From assembly GCA_963708095.1 (NCBI GenBank), contig OY970182.1, forward strand, positions 4,216,001 through 4,280,000: a stretch of DNA of 64,000 nt, in the 5' to 3' direction. The translations under genes and the position numbers were made by a program. The notes under the pieces are model-generated. The model saw only the letters and a list, made by a program, of their open reading frames with translations. It was not told the origin of the DNA and ran no database searches. Below, piece after piece: positions 53,583 through 63,000 of this stretch (positions are counted from its first letter, which is position 1; every line of letters starts with the position of its first letter). The stretch comes from JAJZVS01 sp963708095. GTDB taxonomy: Bacteria > Pseudomonadota > Alphaproteobacteria > Acetobacterales > Acetobacteraceae.

Positions 53583-54626
53583 ATGAACGATACCGTCACC
53601 GCCCCGCCCGCCGCGCGCCAGGCGTTCTATGACGCCATCGCGCCGCACCACCTCGCCCCGCTGTGGGAGAATCTGCACCATCTGGTCACCCGTGCGCCGG
53701 CCACCCCCACGGTGCCGGCACATTGGGACTACGATGGCATCGTGCGCCCCTACCTGATGCAGGCGGGCGGGCTGATCACCGCCAAGGAAGCGGAACGGCG
53801 GGTGCTGATCCTGGAGAACCCGGGCCTGCCCGGCCAGGCCTGCATCACCCGCAGCCTGTTCGCCGGCCTGCAGCTCATCCTGCCCGGCGAGGTGGCGCCG
53901 GCGCACCGGCATACCCAGTCGGCGTTGCGCTTCATCATCGAAGGCCATGGCGCCTACACTGCGGTGGAGGGCGAGCGCGCCCTGATGGAACCGGGTGATT
54001 TCGTCATCACCCCGTCCTGGACCTGGCACGACCACGGCAACGAAACCACTGCGCCGATGGTGTGGCTGGACGGTCTCGACATCCCTATGCTGCGGCTGTT
54101 CGACGCGAGCTTCGCCGAGCCTGCCGCCGCCGACAGCCAGACGGTGGCCCGCCCGTCGGGCGACAGCCTGGCGCGGTTCGGCCACAACATGGCGCCGGTG
54201 GATTGGCGGCCCGCCGGCCCGGCGTCGCCGGTGTTCAGCTATCCGTACGCCCGCTCCCGGGAGGCGCTGGCGGCGCTGGCCCACAACGGAGCGCCGGATG
54301 CGTACCACGGCCACAAGCTGCGCTACGTGAACCCGGCCACCGGCGGGTCGCCGATGCCGACGATCGGCGCGTTCCTGCAACTTCTTCCCGGCGGCTTCGC
54401 GACCGCGCCGTACCGCTGCACCGACGGGACCGTGTTCTCGGTGGTGGAAGGCGAGGGGGAGACCATCGTGGGCGACACGACGATCCGCTGGAAGCCGCGC
54501 GACCTGTTCGTGGTGCCCGCCTGGCATCGCCACACGCATCGGGCGACGTCGGAGGCGGTGCTGTTCAGCTTCTCCGATCGTCCGGTGCAGGAAGCGCTGA
54601 GCCTGTGGCGGGAGCAGCGCGGGTAG
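53583..54626 (+). CDS. Gentisate 1,2-dioxygenase-type bicupin
   Basis: 347 residues from ATG 53583 (AAGGAGACAGTC upstream). Two cupin domains: the first with HRHTQSALRFIIEG (metal ligands) and TWHDHGNETTAP, the second with VVPAWHRHTHRATSEAV; these and WDYDGIVRPYLMQAGGLITAKEAERRVLIL are characteristic of gentisate/1-hydroxy-2-naphthoate dioxygenases. It cleaves the ring of gentisate to maleylpyruvate. No maleylpyruvate isomerase or hydrolase is adjacent; the maleate-isomerase-like gene at 5455 is 48 kb away. Metal site is intact. Confidence 0.9.
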   Translation: MNDTVTAPPAARQAFYDAIAPHHLAPLWENLHHLVTRAPATPTVPAHWDYDGIVRPYLMQAGGLITAKEAERRVLILENPGLPGQACITRSLFAGLQLILPGEVAPAHRHTQSALRFIIEGHGAYTAVEGERALMEPGDFVITPSWTWHDHGNETTAPMVWLDGLDIPMLRLFDASFAEPAAADSQTVARPSGDSLARFGHNMAPVDWRPAGPASPVFSYPYARSREALAALAHNGAPDAYHGHKLRYVNPATGGSPMPTIGAFLQLLPGGFATAPYRCTDGTVFSVVEGEGETIVGDTTIRWKPRDLFVVPAWHRHTHRATSEAVLFSFSDRPVQEALSLWREQRG

Positions 54627-54654
54627 TCCCCGCCGGCCAGCGCCGCCATGGGGC

Positions 54655-55290
54655 TCAGCCCTCGCGGATGCCGCTGCCGTGGCTGCCGATCATCGACAGC
54701 AGTTCCCGCCGGGTCGAGGGATCGTTGCGGAACGCGCCCAGCATGTGGCTGGTGACCATCGTCACCCCGGGCTTGTGCACGCCGCGGGTCGTCATGCACT
54801 GGTGCGCCGCCTCGATCACCACCGCGACGCCACGCGGGGCGAGCACGTCCTGGATGGTGGTGGCGATCTGCACCGTCAGTTTTTCCTGGATCTGCAGCCG
54901 CTTGGCGTAGGCTTCCACCACGCGCGCGAGCTTGCTGATCCCCACCACCCGCCGGTGCGGCAGGTAGGCGACATGCGCGCGGCCGAGGATCGGCGCCATG
55001 TGGTGCTCGCAGGTGCTTTCCACCCGGATGTCGCGCAGCAGCACGATCTCGTCGTAGCCCTCGGTTTCCTCGAACGTGCGTTCCAGCAGCGCGTTCGGGT
55101 CGACGGCGTAGCCGGAGAAGAACTCCTCGTAGGCACGTGCGACCCGGGCGGGGGTGTCGCGCAGCCCCTCCCGCGCGGGGTCGTCGCCGGCCCAGCTCAG
55201 CAGGGTGCGGACCGCCGCCTCCGCCTCGGCGCGGGTCGGGCGGCCCGGTGCATCCGGGGGCAGGCGGGAGGCGGGAGCGATCAGGTCCAC
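54655..55290 (-). CDS. folE: GTP cyclohydrolase I
   Basis: 211 residues from GTG at 55288-55290, 9 bases after AAGGAA; longer frames upstream lack conserved content. Zinc site VESTCEHHMAPILGRAHVAY, and the later Cys in AAHQCMTTRGV; PEREGLRDTPxRV-type DPAREGLRDTPARVARAYEEFFSGY opens the catalytic domain. Makes dihydroneopterin triphosphate, first step of folate and pterin synthesis. Stands alone; transcription converges on the gentisate dioxygenase gene. Length normal. Confidence 0.95.
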   Translation of the reverse strand: MDLIAPASRLPPDAPGRPTRAEAEAAVRTLLSWAGDDPAREGLRDTPARVARAYEEFFSGYAVDPNALLERTFEETEGYDEIVLLRDIRVESTCEHHMAPILGRAHVAYLPHRRVVGISKLARVVEAYAKRLQIQEKLTVQIATTIQDVLAPRGVAVVIEAAHQCMTTRGVHKPGVTMVTSHMLGAFRNDPSTRRELLSMIGSHGSGIREG

Positions 55291-55408
55291 CGCGAGGCTT
55301 CCTTGAACATCAATGGCAGGCGGCAACAGAATCGAGGACGAACGGCAGGTCGGCAACCGCTCCGGCCGCGGACATGGCCCCGGAGGGGAAACCCGCAAGA
55401 TGCTGCGG

Positions 55409-55813
55409 TCAATGCACGCCGCCCGCCTGGTGCGGGCTATCGAGGCTGAATGCCGGGATCGCCACGTCGAACGCCTCGCCTGAGGCAGGATCGACCATGT
55501 GGTAGGTGCCGACCATGAAGCCGGACGGCGTTTCGAGCGGGGTGCCCGACGTGTATTCGAAGCTTTCCCCCGGCTCCAGCAGCGGCTGTTCGCCGACCAC
55601 GCCGGCGCCGTGCACGTGCTGGGTGCGCCCGCGCGCGTCGGTGATCTGCCAGGTGCGGCGCAGCAACTGCACCGTACGGCGGCTCTCGTTGGCGATCGTC
55701 ACCCGATAGGCCCAGACGTAGTGTCCGTCCTCGGGCTGCGACTGGTCTTCCAGGTAGAAGGAACGGACCGAGACGCGGATGCCGCCGGTGATCTTGCTGT
55801 AGTCCTCGCCCAT
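55409..55813 (-). CDS. apaG: ApaG-type (DUF525) protein
   Basis: 134 residues, ATG at 55811-55813. The beta-sandwich signatures RRTVQLLRRTWQITDARGR, VVGEQPLLEPGESFEYTSGT, and GFMVGTYHMV with FDVAIPAFSLD are those of ApaG. It binds magnesium/cobalt-related ligands and polyphosphate in relatives; its cellular role is unsettled. 118 bases from folE on the same strand, upstream. Confidence 0.93.
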   Translation of the reverse strand: MGEDYSKITGGIRVSVRSFYLEDQSQPEDGHYVWAYRVTIANESRRTVQLLRRTWQITDARGRTQHVHGAGVVGEQPLLEPGESFEYTSGTPLETPSGFMVGTYHMVDPASGEAFDVAIPAFSLDSPHQAGGVH

Positions 55814-55912
55814 GCGCCGATGTTCACGGTTGCTGCGTCGGGGGGATAGAACGCCCGGGGGCGGGGGTTGTCCAGGCGGCCGGTGGCCCCTCCGCCGAGC
55901 GCGACGACACGT

Positions 55913-55944
55913 CCCTTTCTCCCCTCCCGCAAGGGGAGAAAGGG
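55913..55944. repeat. CT/GA-rich hairpin
   Basis: CCCTTTCTCCCC / GGGGAGAAAGGG, a perfect 12-bp stem with loop TCCCGCAA, in the apaG-upstream gap. Similar CT-rich inverted repeats occur at 58262-58340 and, decayed, near 44751-44796, as expected for a REP-like family. Confidence 0.75.
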
Positions 55945-56068
55945 AGGTGCAGGGCAATCGCGTGAACGCCCCGGTTCCGTTGCGCGTCGTGCCGCACCGG
56001 ATCGGCGCGGACCCGGAGCGTGCCGTGCGGTCCGCGCGCACAAACCTGTTGCCTCGCCCCGGGCGTAT

Positions 56069-56083
56069 GTTCTATATTTGTTC
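56069..56083 (+). promoter_or_regulatory. LexA (SOS) box over a putative -10 element
   Basis: GTTC-TATATTT-GTTC, a perfect match to the alphaproteobacterial SOS box GTTC-N7-GTTC. The spacer TATATTT looks like a -10 hexamer, so bound LexA would sit on the promoter. The ATG of the downstream gene is only 8 bases after the box, implying a very short or absent leader; no ribosome-binding site is seen. Confidence 0.8.
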
Positions 56084-56090
56084 GCAACCC

Positions 56091-56792
56091 ATGACCCCCA
56101 CCCCCCTCCTCGACCGCCTTACCAGCCTCATCGCCTGGCTGGCCGACCGCATCGGCGGCTTGCGCGATCAGGCAGGGCGCGATCAGGCGGGGGCGCATCG
56201 GGCGGGCCTGGAACCCGTGCACGCCGGCGCCCTGCTGGCCCGGCTGTGCCATCTCGCCGCCCGGTTCCGCGCCGTCGCCGGCACCCCGATCCCGCCCCCG
56301 AAGCCCGCTCCCAAGCCGCCCGAACCGAGGTTCGTTCCCACCCACAGCCTGCGCTTCGCTCCAGCGGACCCGCCGCCCGCGCGCACCGGGCTGCCGCGGT
56401 CCTGGCGCTGGCTGCTGCGGCTGCTCCCGCAAGCCGCGGCCGGCCGCGCGCAGATGGAAGACCTGCTGCGCGAGCCGGCGATGGCCGACCTGCTGGCCGC
56501 CGATCCCCGGCTGGGGCCGATCTTGCGCCCGCTTGGCTGGATGCTCGGGGTGGATCGCGCGCTGCTGCCCGCCTCGCGGCGGCGGCGCCGGCCCGTGATC
56601 CTGGTGCTCGGCGGGCGCGCGGACGCCGCGGCGGCGGCGGCCGACTACGCCAGCGCGCGGGCGAAGGCCGTTTCCGTGGCGGACATTATCGCGCTGTGGT
56701 GCCTGCCCGCCGCTTGTGGGCGGGACCGGCGGCCGGTCTGGCGCGGGTGCGCGGGGCTGGCGCTGGCGGATGGGACGCAAATTCCGGACTGA
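56091..56792 (+). CDS. Unknown protein, predicted SOS-regulated
   Basis: 233 residues from ATG 56091. N-terminal amphipathic/hydrophobic helix LLDRLTSLIAWLADRIGGLRD, a Pro-rich linker IPPPKPAPKPPEPRFVPTHS, and a C-terminal region with helices around QMEDLLREPAMADLLAADPRLGPILRPLGWML, ending ALADGTQIPD. Not a recognised repair protein. The perfect LexA box immediately upstream predicts induction by DNA damage. No catalytic motif is seen, so a regulator, inhibitor of division or structural factor is possible, all inference. Confidence 0.65.
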   Translation: MTPTPLLDRLTSLIAWLADRIGGLRDQAGRDQAGAHRAGLEPVHAGALLARLCHLAARFRAVAGTPIPPPKPAPKPPEPRFVPTHSLRFAPADPPPARTGLPRSWRWLLRLLPQAAAGRAQMEDLLREPAMADLLAADPRLGPILRPLGWMLGVDRALLPASRRRRRPVILVLGGRADAAAAAADYASARAKAVSVADIIALWCLPAACGRDRRPVWRGCAGLALADGTQIPD

Positions 56793-56845
56793 GCGGGCGC
56801 GGTGGACGCGCGGCCTTATTGTTGCGATATCGAACTAAATTGTCA

Positions 56846-56857
56846 CCCCCCCCCCCC
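56846..56857 (+). repeat. Twelve-base C homopolymer
   Basis: An unbroken run of twelve C between the SOS-box gene and serC, in otherwise ordinary intergenic sequence. Length variation here could alter spacing to the serC promoter or reflect sequencing. The rest of 56793-57065 shows only GC-rich inverted pieces and GGGAGAG, the serC ribosome-binding site. Confidence 0.8.
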
Positions 56858-57065
56858 GCCCCGGGGGCTTGGGTCGGTATCCGGGTGGCCACAAGGTCTC
56901 TCGCGGCCGGGCATGGGGCGCCGGCCATGGGGCGATCCAGGCGTTCCCCCGATTGCCCCGAAGGGATTTGTCGTCGCCATTGACACTCTCCCGCCCGGTC
57001 GCTACCTCCCGCGCCGGGTCACGCCCCCCCACCGGGGCGCTTCTCTTCTGAAAGGGAGAGCTGCA

Positions 57066-58253
57066 ATGGCATTCGCCGCCAACCGGCCGGACGTGCGTCC
57101 GGCCAATCCCGATTTCTCCTCCGGCCCCTGCGCCAAGCGTCCCGGCTGGACCCTGGATGCGCTGTCCGGCGCCTTCCTCGGCCGCAGCCACCGCGCGAGC
57201 GCGGGCAAGGCACGGCTTGCCGAGGTGATCGAACGCTCGCGCACGGTCCTCGGCCTGCCGGCGGACTGGAAGCTTGCCATCGTTCCGGCCTCGGACACCG
57301 GCGCGGTGGAGATGGCGCTCTGGTCGCTGCTCGGCGCCCGCGGGGTGGACGTGCTGGCGTTCGAGAGCTTCTCCGAAGGCTGGGCCACCGACATCGTCAA
57401 GCAGTTGAAGCTCGCCGATGCGCGGGTGATCGCCGCGCCGTACGGGCGGCTGCCCGACCTGGCGCAGATCGACTTCACGCGCGACGTCGTGCTGGCGTGG
57501 AACGGCACCACCTCCGGCGTGCGCTTCCCCGACGGCGATTTCATCCCGGCCGATCGGCAGGGGCTGGTGATCGCCGATGCCACCTCGGCCGCCTTCGCCA
57601 TGGCCCTGCCGTGGGACAAGCTCGATGTCGTCACCTGGTCCTGGCAGAAAGCGCTGGGGGGCGAGGCGGCGCACGGCATGCTGGCCCTGTCGCCGCGGGC
57701 GGTGGCCCGGCTCGAATCCTACACCCCACCGCGGCCGCTGCCGAAAATCTTCCGCCTGACCAAGGGCGGCAAGCTGAACGAGGGCATCTTCAAGGGCGAG
57801 ACGATCAACACGCCCTCGATGCTCTGCGTGGAAGACGCGCTCGATGGCCTGCGCTGGGCCGAGGCGATCGGCGGCCTGCCGGCGCTGATCGCGCGGACCG
57901 AGGCCAACCTCGCCACCATTGCCGCCTGGACCGCGCGCGCCGGCTGGGCGGATTTCCTGGCCGAGGTGCCGGCGACCCGTTCCCCCACCTCGATCTGCCT
58001 GAAGATCGTTGCGCCCTGGTTCATCGCACTCGCGCCCGAGGACCAGATGAAGGCGGCGAAGCGGATCGCGGCGCTGCTGGAAAAGGAAGGCGTCGCCTAC
58101 GACATCGCCGCCTATCGCGACGCGCCGCCGGGCCTGCGCATCTGGTGCGGCGCGACGGTGGAAACCGCCGATGTCGCCGCGCTGCTGCCCTGGCTCGACT
58201 GGGCCTGCGCCGGCGTGGCCGCCGAATACGCGCCGGCACAAGCGGCCGAATAG
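57066..58253 (+). CDS. serC: Phosphoserine aminotransferase
   Basis: 395 residues from ATG 57066, 6 bases after AAGGGAGAG. Begins RPANPDFSSGPCAKRPGW, the usual bacterial SerC start in alphaproteobacteria; the PLP lysine lies in WSWQKALGGEAAHG; WNGTTSGVRFPDGDFI and ETINTPSMLCVEDAL are further family blocks. Converts 3-phosphohydroxypyruvate to phosphoserine. serA follows after a 119-base gap holding a repeat (58262-58340), so the two steps of serine synthesis are together. Confidence 0.96.
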   Translation: MAFAANRPDVRPANPDFSSGPCAKRPGWTLDALSGAFLGRSHRASAGKARLAEVIERSRTVLGLPADWKLAIVPASDTGAVEMALWSLLGARGVDVLAFESFSEGWATDIVKQLKLADARVIAAPYGRLPDLAQIDFTRDVVLAWNGTTSGVRFPDGDFIPADRQGLVIADATSAAFAMALPWDKLDVVTWSWQKALGGEAAHGMLALSPRAVARLESYTPPRPLPKIFRLTKGGKLNEGIFKGETINTPSMLCVEDALDGLRWAEAIGGLPALIARTEANLATIAAWTARAGWADFLAEVPATRSPTSICLKIVAPWFIALAPEDQMKAAKRIAALLEKEGVAYDIAAYRDAPPGLRIWCGATVETADVAALLPWLDWACAGVAAEYAPAQAAE

Positions 58254-58261
58254 GCGTCTCC

Positions 58262-58340
58262 CGGACCCCGACCCGTCCCCCTGCAAGGGGAGGGGGAGAG
58301 CGATCTCCCCCTCCATTGCGGGAGGGAGAGGGTTGAACAC
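58262..58340 (+). repeat. CT/GA-rich inverted-repeat cluster between serC and serA
   Basis: Holds CCCCCTGCAAGGGGAGGGGG and CTCCCCCTCCATTGCGGGAGGGAGAG, two overlapping hairpins of the same CT/GA type as 55913-55944. It may act as a terminator-like or stabilising element between serC and serA, but no T-run is present. Confidence 0.6.
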
Positions 58341-58372
58341 CCCGATCACCCTGCTCGCAAAAGAACCTCCCA

Positions 58373-59959
58373 ATGCCCAAAGTCCTGATCAGCGACAAAC
58401 TCTCTCCCGCCGCGGTCGAAATATTCCGCTCCCGCGGTATCGAGGTCGATCTGAAACCCGGCCTTTCGCCGGCCGACCTGCGCGCCATCATCGGCGGCTA
58501 CGACGGCCTCGCCATCCGCTCGGCCACCAAGGTCACCCGCGAACTGCTGGATGCGGCAACCAATCTGAAAGTGGTCGGCCGCGCCGGCATCGGCGTCGAT
58601 AATGTCGATATCAAATCGGCGACCGCCCGCGGCGTGGTTGTGATGAACACCCCGCACGGCAACACCATCACCACCGCCGAGCATGCCATCGCCATGATGT
58701 TCGCCCTGGCGCGGCAGATCCCGGAAGCCTCCGCCTCCACCAAGGTCGGCAAGTGGGAGAAGAACCGCTTCATGGGTGTGGAACTGAGCGCCAAGACGCT
58801 TGGTCTGATCGGCTGCGGCAATATCGGCTCCATCGTCGCCGATCGCGCCATCGGGCTGCACATGAAGGTCATTGCCTACGATCCGTTCCTGGGCGAGAAG
58901 CGGGCGCTGGAACTGGGCGTGGAGAAGGTCGATCTCGACACGTTGCTGGCCCGCGCCGATTTCATCACCCTGCACACGCCGCTCACCGACGCGACCAGGA
59001 ACATTCTCTCGCGCGCCGCGCTGGCGAAGACGAAGAAAGGTGTCCGCATCATCAACTGCGCCCGCGGCGGCCTGCTCGATGAGGCGGCGCTGGCCGAGGC
59101 AATCGCCGCCGGGCACGTTGCCGGCGCCGCGCTCGACGTGTTCGAAACCGAACCGCCCACCGCAAGCCCGCTGTTCGACCTGGAGAACGTGGTCTGCACC
59201 CCGCATCTTGGCGCCGCCACCGCCGAGGCACAGGAGAACGTCGCCCTGCAGGTGGCCGAGCAGATGAGCGACTTCCTGCTCACCGGCGCGGTGGCGAATG
59301 CGATCAACATGCCGTCCGTTTCGGCCGAGGACGCGCCGCGGCTCAAGCCCTACATGGACCTCTGCCGCCTGCTCGGCGCCTTCGCCGGCCAGCTCACCCA
59401 TTCGCGCGAAGGCGTCATCCGCCGGGTCTGCATCGAATACGAAGGCCAGGCCGCCGGGCTGAACCATCGCCCGCTGACCGCCGCAGCACTCGCCGGACTG
59501 CTCGCGCCGATGATGCCGGGGGTGAACATGGTGAACGCCCCGGTGGCGGCGCGCGAGCGCGGCATCGACGTCGCCGAGACCGTGCATGACCGGCCGAGCG
59601 AATACCAGACCCTGGTGCGCATCACGATCGATGCGGACAAGCTCACAAGATCCGTCTCCGGCACCCTGATCGCCGGCACGCGGCCGCGGCTGGTGGAGAT
59701 CAAGGGCATCCCGGTGGAAGCGGATTTCGCGCCGCACATGCTGTACGTGACCAACCAGGACAAGCCTGGCTTCATCGGCCGGTTCGGTGCCACCCTGGCA
59801 GAATCCGGGATCAACATCGCCACCTTCCACTTGGGCCGGGCGACCCGGGGCGGAGATGCGATCTGCCTCGTTTCGGTCGATGAGCGCGTGCCGGAGGACG
59901 TGCTGCGCTGCGTGCGAGAACTGCCGCTGGTCGTGCAGGCGACCGCGCTGGAGTTTTGA
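58373..59959 (+). CDS. serA: D-3-phosphoglycerate dehydrogenase (type with ACT domain)
   Basis: 528 residues. Full-length type 1 enzyme: substrate-binding start KVLISDKLSPAAVEIFRSRG, the nucleotide turn LGLIGCGNIGSIVADRAIG, catalytic NCARGGLLDEAALAEAIA and VVCTPHLGAATAEA, an intervening ASB domain, and a C-terminal ACT domain (YVTNQDKPGFIGRFGATLAE) that binds serine for feedback inhibition. First committed step of serine synthesis. A hairpin module follows the stop at 59991-60021. Confidence 0.96.
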   Translation: MPKVLISDKLSPAAVEIFRSRGIEVDLKPGLSPADLRAIIGGYDGLAIRSATKVTRELLDAATNLKVVGRAGIGVDNVDIKSATARGVVVMNTPHGNTITTAEHAIAMMFALARQIPEASASTKVGKWEKNRFMGVELSAKTLGLIGCGNIGSIVADRAIGLHMKVIAYDPFLGEKRALELGVEKVDLDTLLARADFITLHTPLTDATRNILSRAALAKTKKGVRIINCARGGLLDEAALAEAIAAGHVAGAALDVFETEPPTASPLFDLENVVCTPHLGAATAEAQENVALQVAEQMSDFLLTGAVANAINMPSVSAEDAPRLKPYMDLCRLLGAFAGQLTHSREGVIRRVCIEYEGQAAGLNHRPLTAAALAGLLAPMMPGVNMVNAPVAARERGIDVAETVHDRPSEYQTLVRITIDADKLTRSVSGTLIAGTRPRLVEIKGIPVEADFAPHMLYVTNQDKPGFIGRFGATLAESGINIATFHLGRATRGGDAICLVSVDERVPEDVLRCVRELPLVVQATALEF

Positions 59960-59990
59960 TACCAACCGGCGAAACGTTTGCTGTTCGCCA

Positions 59991-60021
59991 GCAAGGCCAG
60001 GGGGCGCTCCCCTGGCCTTGC
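59991..60021 (+). terminator. Hairpin after serA, repeat-family module
   Basis: GCAAGGCCAGGGG / CCCCTGGCCTTGC, a perfect 13-bp stem with loop GCGCT, 32 bases after the serA stop. It shares its sequence with the 49.4-kb inverted repeat and the 23.3-kb module. No T-run follows, so terminator function is uncertain. Confidence 0.5.
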
Positions 60022-60079
60022 TTGCGGACAGGCAAACCTTCCGCTGGTCGGTGTGGCCGCCGCGGCCTCCCGCCCGTTC

Positions 60080-63000
60080 CTACGCCGCCCGTCGTCCCCG
60101 TTCGGCGCGTCGGCGCTCGATCCCGGTGAGGCATGCCCAGATCGCTTCGGGCAGCATCGGCAGGCCGGCTTCCAGCCGCGACATCGCCTCGGCGGCCGCC
60201 TCGCGCGCGCCGGTTCCTACCGCCGCGGCCAGGTCCTCCAGCGTCTCGCTGAATCCGACCGCCCCAAACAGATCAGCCAGACCTTTCAGGTCGTCGCACA
60301 ACCGCACCACGGCACCGGCTTCCCAGCCGGGGATCAACTCCGCCAGGCGCACGCATTTCGTTCCTGCCTCGTCCAGGAACTCCTGCACGCAGGCGCGGGT
60401 CCGTTCCAGTCCGATTTCGCTCACCATGGCTTCCAGGAACGGCCCGGAGACCTGTGCGACCAGCGAGACCGGCGCGCCGAGATCGGCCACGGGGGTGGGC
60501 GCGGCAGGTCGCGGACCGGCAGCGATCCAGCCGCGCAGGCGCTGCGCGAGCTGATTGAGGTCGGTTGGCTTGCTCACCAGCGCGGTCAGGCCGGCGGCGC
60601 GATATTCCGCTTCCACGACCGCATCGCCGCGGGCCGTCAGGGCGACGATCGGGATGGTCGCGGACCGGCCCGGCAACGCTCGGATCCGCCGCGCCGTCTC
60701 CCACCCGTTGATGCCGGGCAGCCGCAGATCGAGCAGCACGGCGTCCAGCCCGTCATGCTCGGCCATGCGCACCGCTTCCTCGCCGGTTGCAGCCGGAAAC
60801 GCGGTGAAGCCGCTGCGCGCCAACGCGGCGGCGAGCAGCACCCGGTTGGTTTCGTCGTCCTCGACGATCAGAACGCGGCCGCCGGTGGCGCCGGCACTCG
60901 CCGGCAGCAGCGCGGTCAGTGCCGGATGCTCGGCGAGCAGCGCGGTGGCGGCGGCGACGATCTCGGTAGCGGCGGCGGTGCGCGGCACCAGCACGTCCAC
61001 CCCTGTCGGGCGGGGTTCGTCCGGCCGGTCGGCGAGGCCGACCAGCACCAGGGACCTGCCGAACGCGGTGCCGCGCAAGCGCACGCAGAACGAGTTGGCC
61101 GCCATTCCGGTCACCCCGAGATCGACGATCACAAGATCAAGCGCCCCGCGCAGGGCCACTGTCCGTTCTGCCAGCGCGAGGCCGACGAAGCCGTCCGCTG
61201 CGGTTTCGACGCCGAAGCCGAACTGCTCGAACTGCGCGCGCACCGCCGCCTGGGCCGGCTCCGGCAGCCCCACGAGCAGAGCCGCCCGCCCGGCGAATGC
61301 TTCCGGGCGTGCTACCGGCACCTCCGGGTCGGCCGGGCAGAGCAGGGTGAACGTGGCCCCTTCGCCGAGCCGGCTCTTCACCGTGACGATCCCGCCCATG
61401 GCAAGGGCATTTTCCCGACACAGCGCCAAGCCGAGGCCGGGGCCTTGCGAGACCGCGTCGGCATGCTGGAAGGGTTCGAAAATGCGCTCCTGGTCCCCGA
61501 AAGCAATGCCCGGCCCGGTATCGGCGACGGTGATGCGGAGCGCGCTGCGCCCCTGCGGCCCAGGTTCCGGAGCGGCGCGCAGCTCCACCTGGCCGGCATG
61601 GGTGCGGCTGACCGCGTTGGCCAGCAGGTTGACGACAATCTGGCGCAGGCGCGCGGCGTCCACCTGCCAAATTCCGTGCAAGGCGGGATCGACCCGGGTG
61701 GCGAGCACGATGTCCTTGGCTGCGGCCTCGGCCGCGAACAGGGTCGTGGCGTCTTCGAGCAGGCCGGTGAGATCGGTGGCTACGGCCGGTACTGCGCTGC
61801 GGCCCGCGATCGCCAGCAAGCTGTTGAGCAGCGCCAGCAGCGCGGCCCCGCTTGCGCGCAAATGTTCGACCCAATGGCGCTGCTCGTCTTCCAGCGCGCC
61901 ATCCAGCAGCAGATCGCAGATGCCGAGCACGCCTTGCATCGGTGTGCGCATGTCGTGGCCGATCGCCGCCAGCGCCATCTCCTGTTCGCGTTGGATCGTT
62001 TCGATCGTAGTGCGGGCGACGTCGAGGGCGGCTTCCGCTGCCGCCGCCCGGGCTTCCGCCGCCGCCAGCTCCGCCGCGCTCGCCACGGCCGGTTCGGCGA
62101 TCGGAGCGGCGTCCGGGCCGGGCGGCGGCGTGGCGGACGGCTCCGGCGATACCGATCGGGCGCCGGCTTCGGCCAGGATCGTCTCCGTGTCCGGCGGATA
62201 GAGTGACGAAGGCGGGGTTGCCGCGCCGGCGCCGCCTGTCGCAAGGCGGTTGCGTCCGAGCCAGCCGCGCGGCAGCAACAGCAACCCCAGCACCGCCCAG
62301 AGACCCAGCAACTCGAGTCCGAAGCCCGCCACCTCGCCGCGCAGCACGGGCCAGCCGGAGGACCAGGCAACCGCCTGCGGGAGCGCAGCGACGACCCGCG
62401 CCGGCGCCAGCGGGAGCGGCGCAGTGACCGAGAGATCCTGGGGGGTCCCACGCAAAGCGATGCGCGCAATCAGCCGGGCCGGGTCTGTCGATCCTTCTGC
62501 GCCCGGTTCGGACGAAACCGGCACGGCGCTGGTGGCGGCGAGCACCGTATCGCCCGCGCCGACCAGGCGCAGGCTGGCGGCGGCGGGCAGCGGTGCGCGC
62601 TCCAGCAGGCGGCGCACTTCGCCCGGCGGCACCGCGGCGCCGACCAGCCCTACCACGGTCCCTGCGGCGTCGCGCACCGGCATGGTCAGCACCAGGCTCG
62701 GCTCGGCGCGCATCCAATCGGCCGGGGCGCGGGCAATCGACAGGCCCTGAACGCCCGGTTGCAGCGCGGCGACGAACCAAGCCTGCTGGGTCAGGTCGGG
62801 CGCATCCGCGGGTAACGGGTCGGATGCGGCGACCAGCCGGCCGGCGGTGGTGGCGGCAAACACCTCGCTGGTGCCCGGCAGCGCGATCTGCATGCGCAGC
62901 AGCCGGGCGGTGAGCGCCAGGCGGTCGCCGTGCAGGTCGCCGGGCGCCACCCCTCCGGCCAGACGCGCGAAGCGGGCGAAATCGTCATCCAGAGTGCGGG

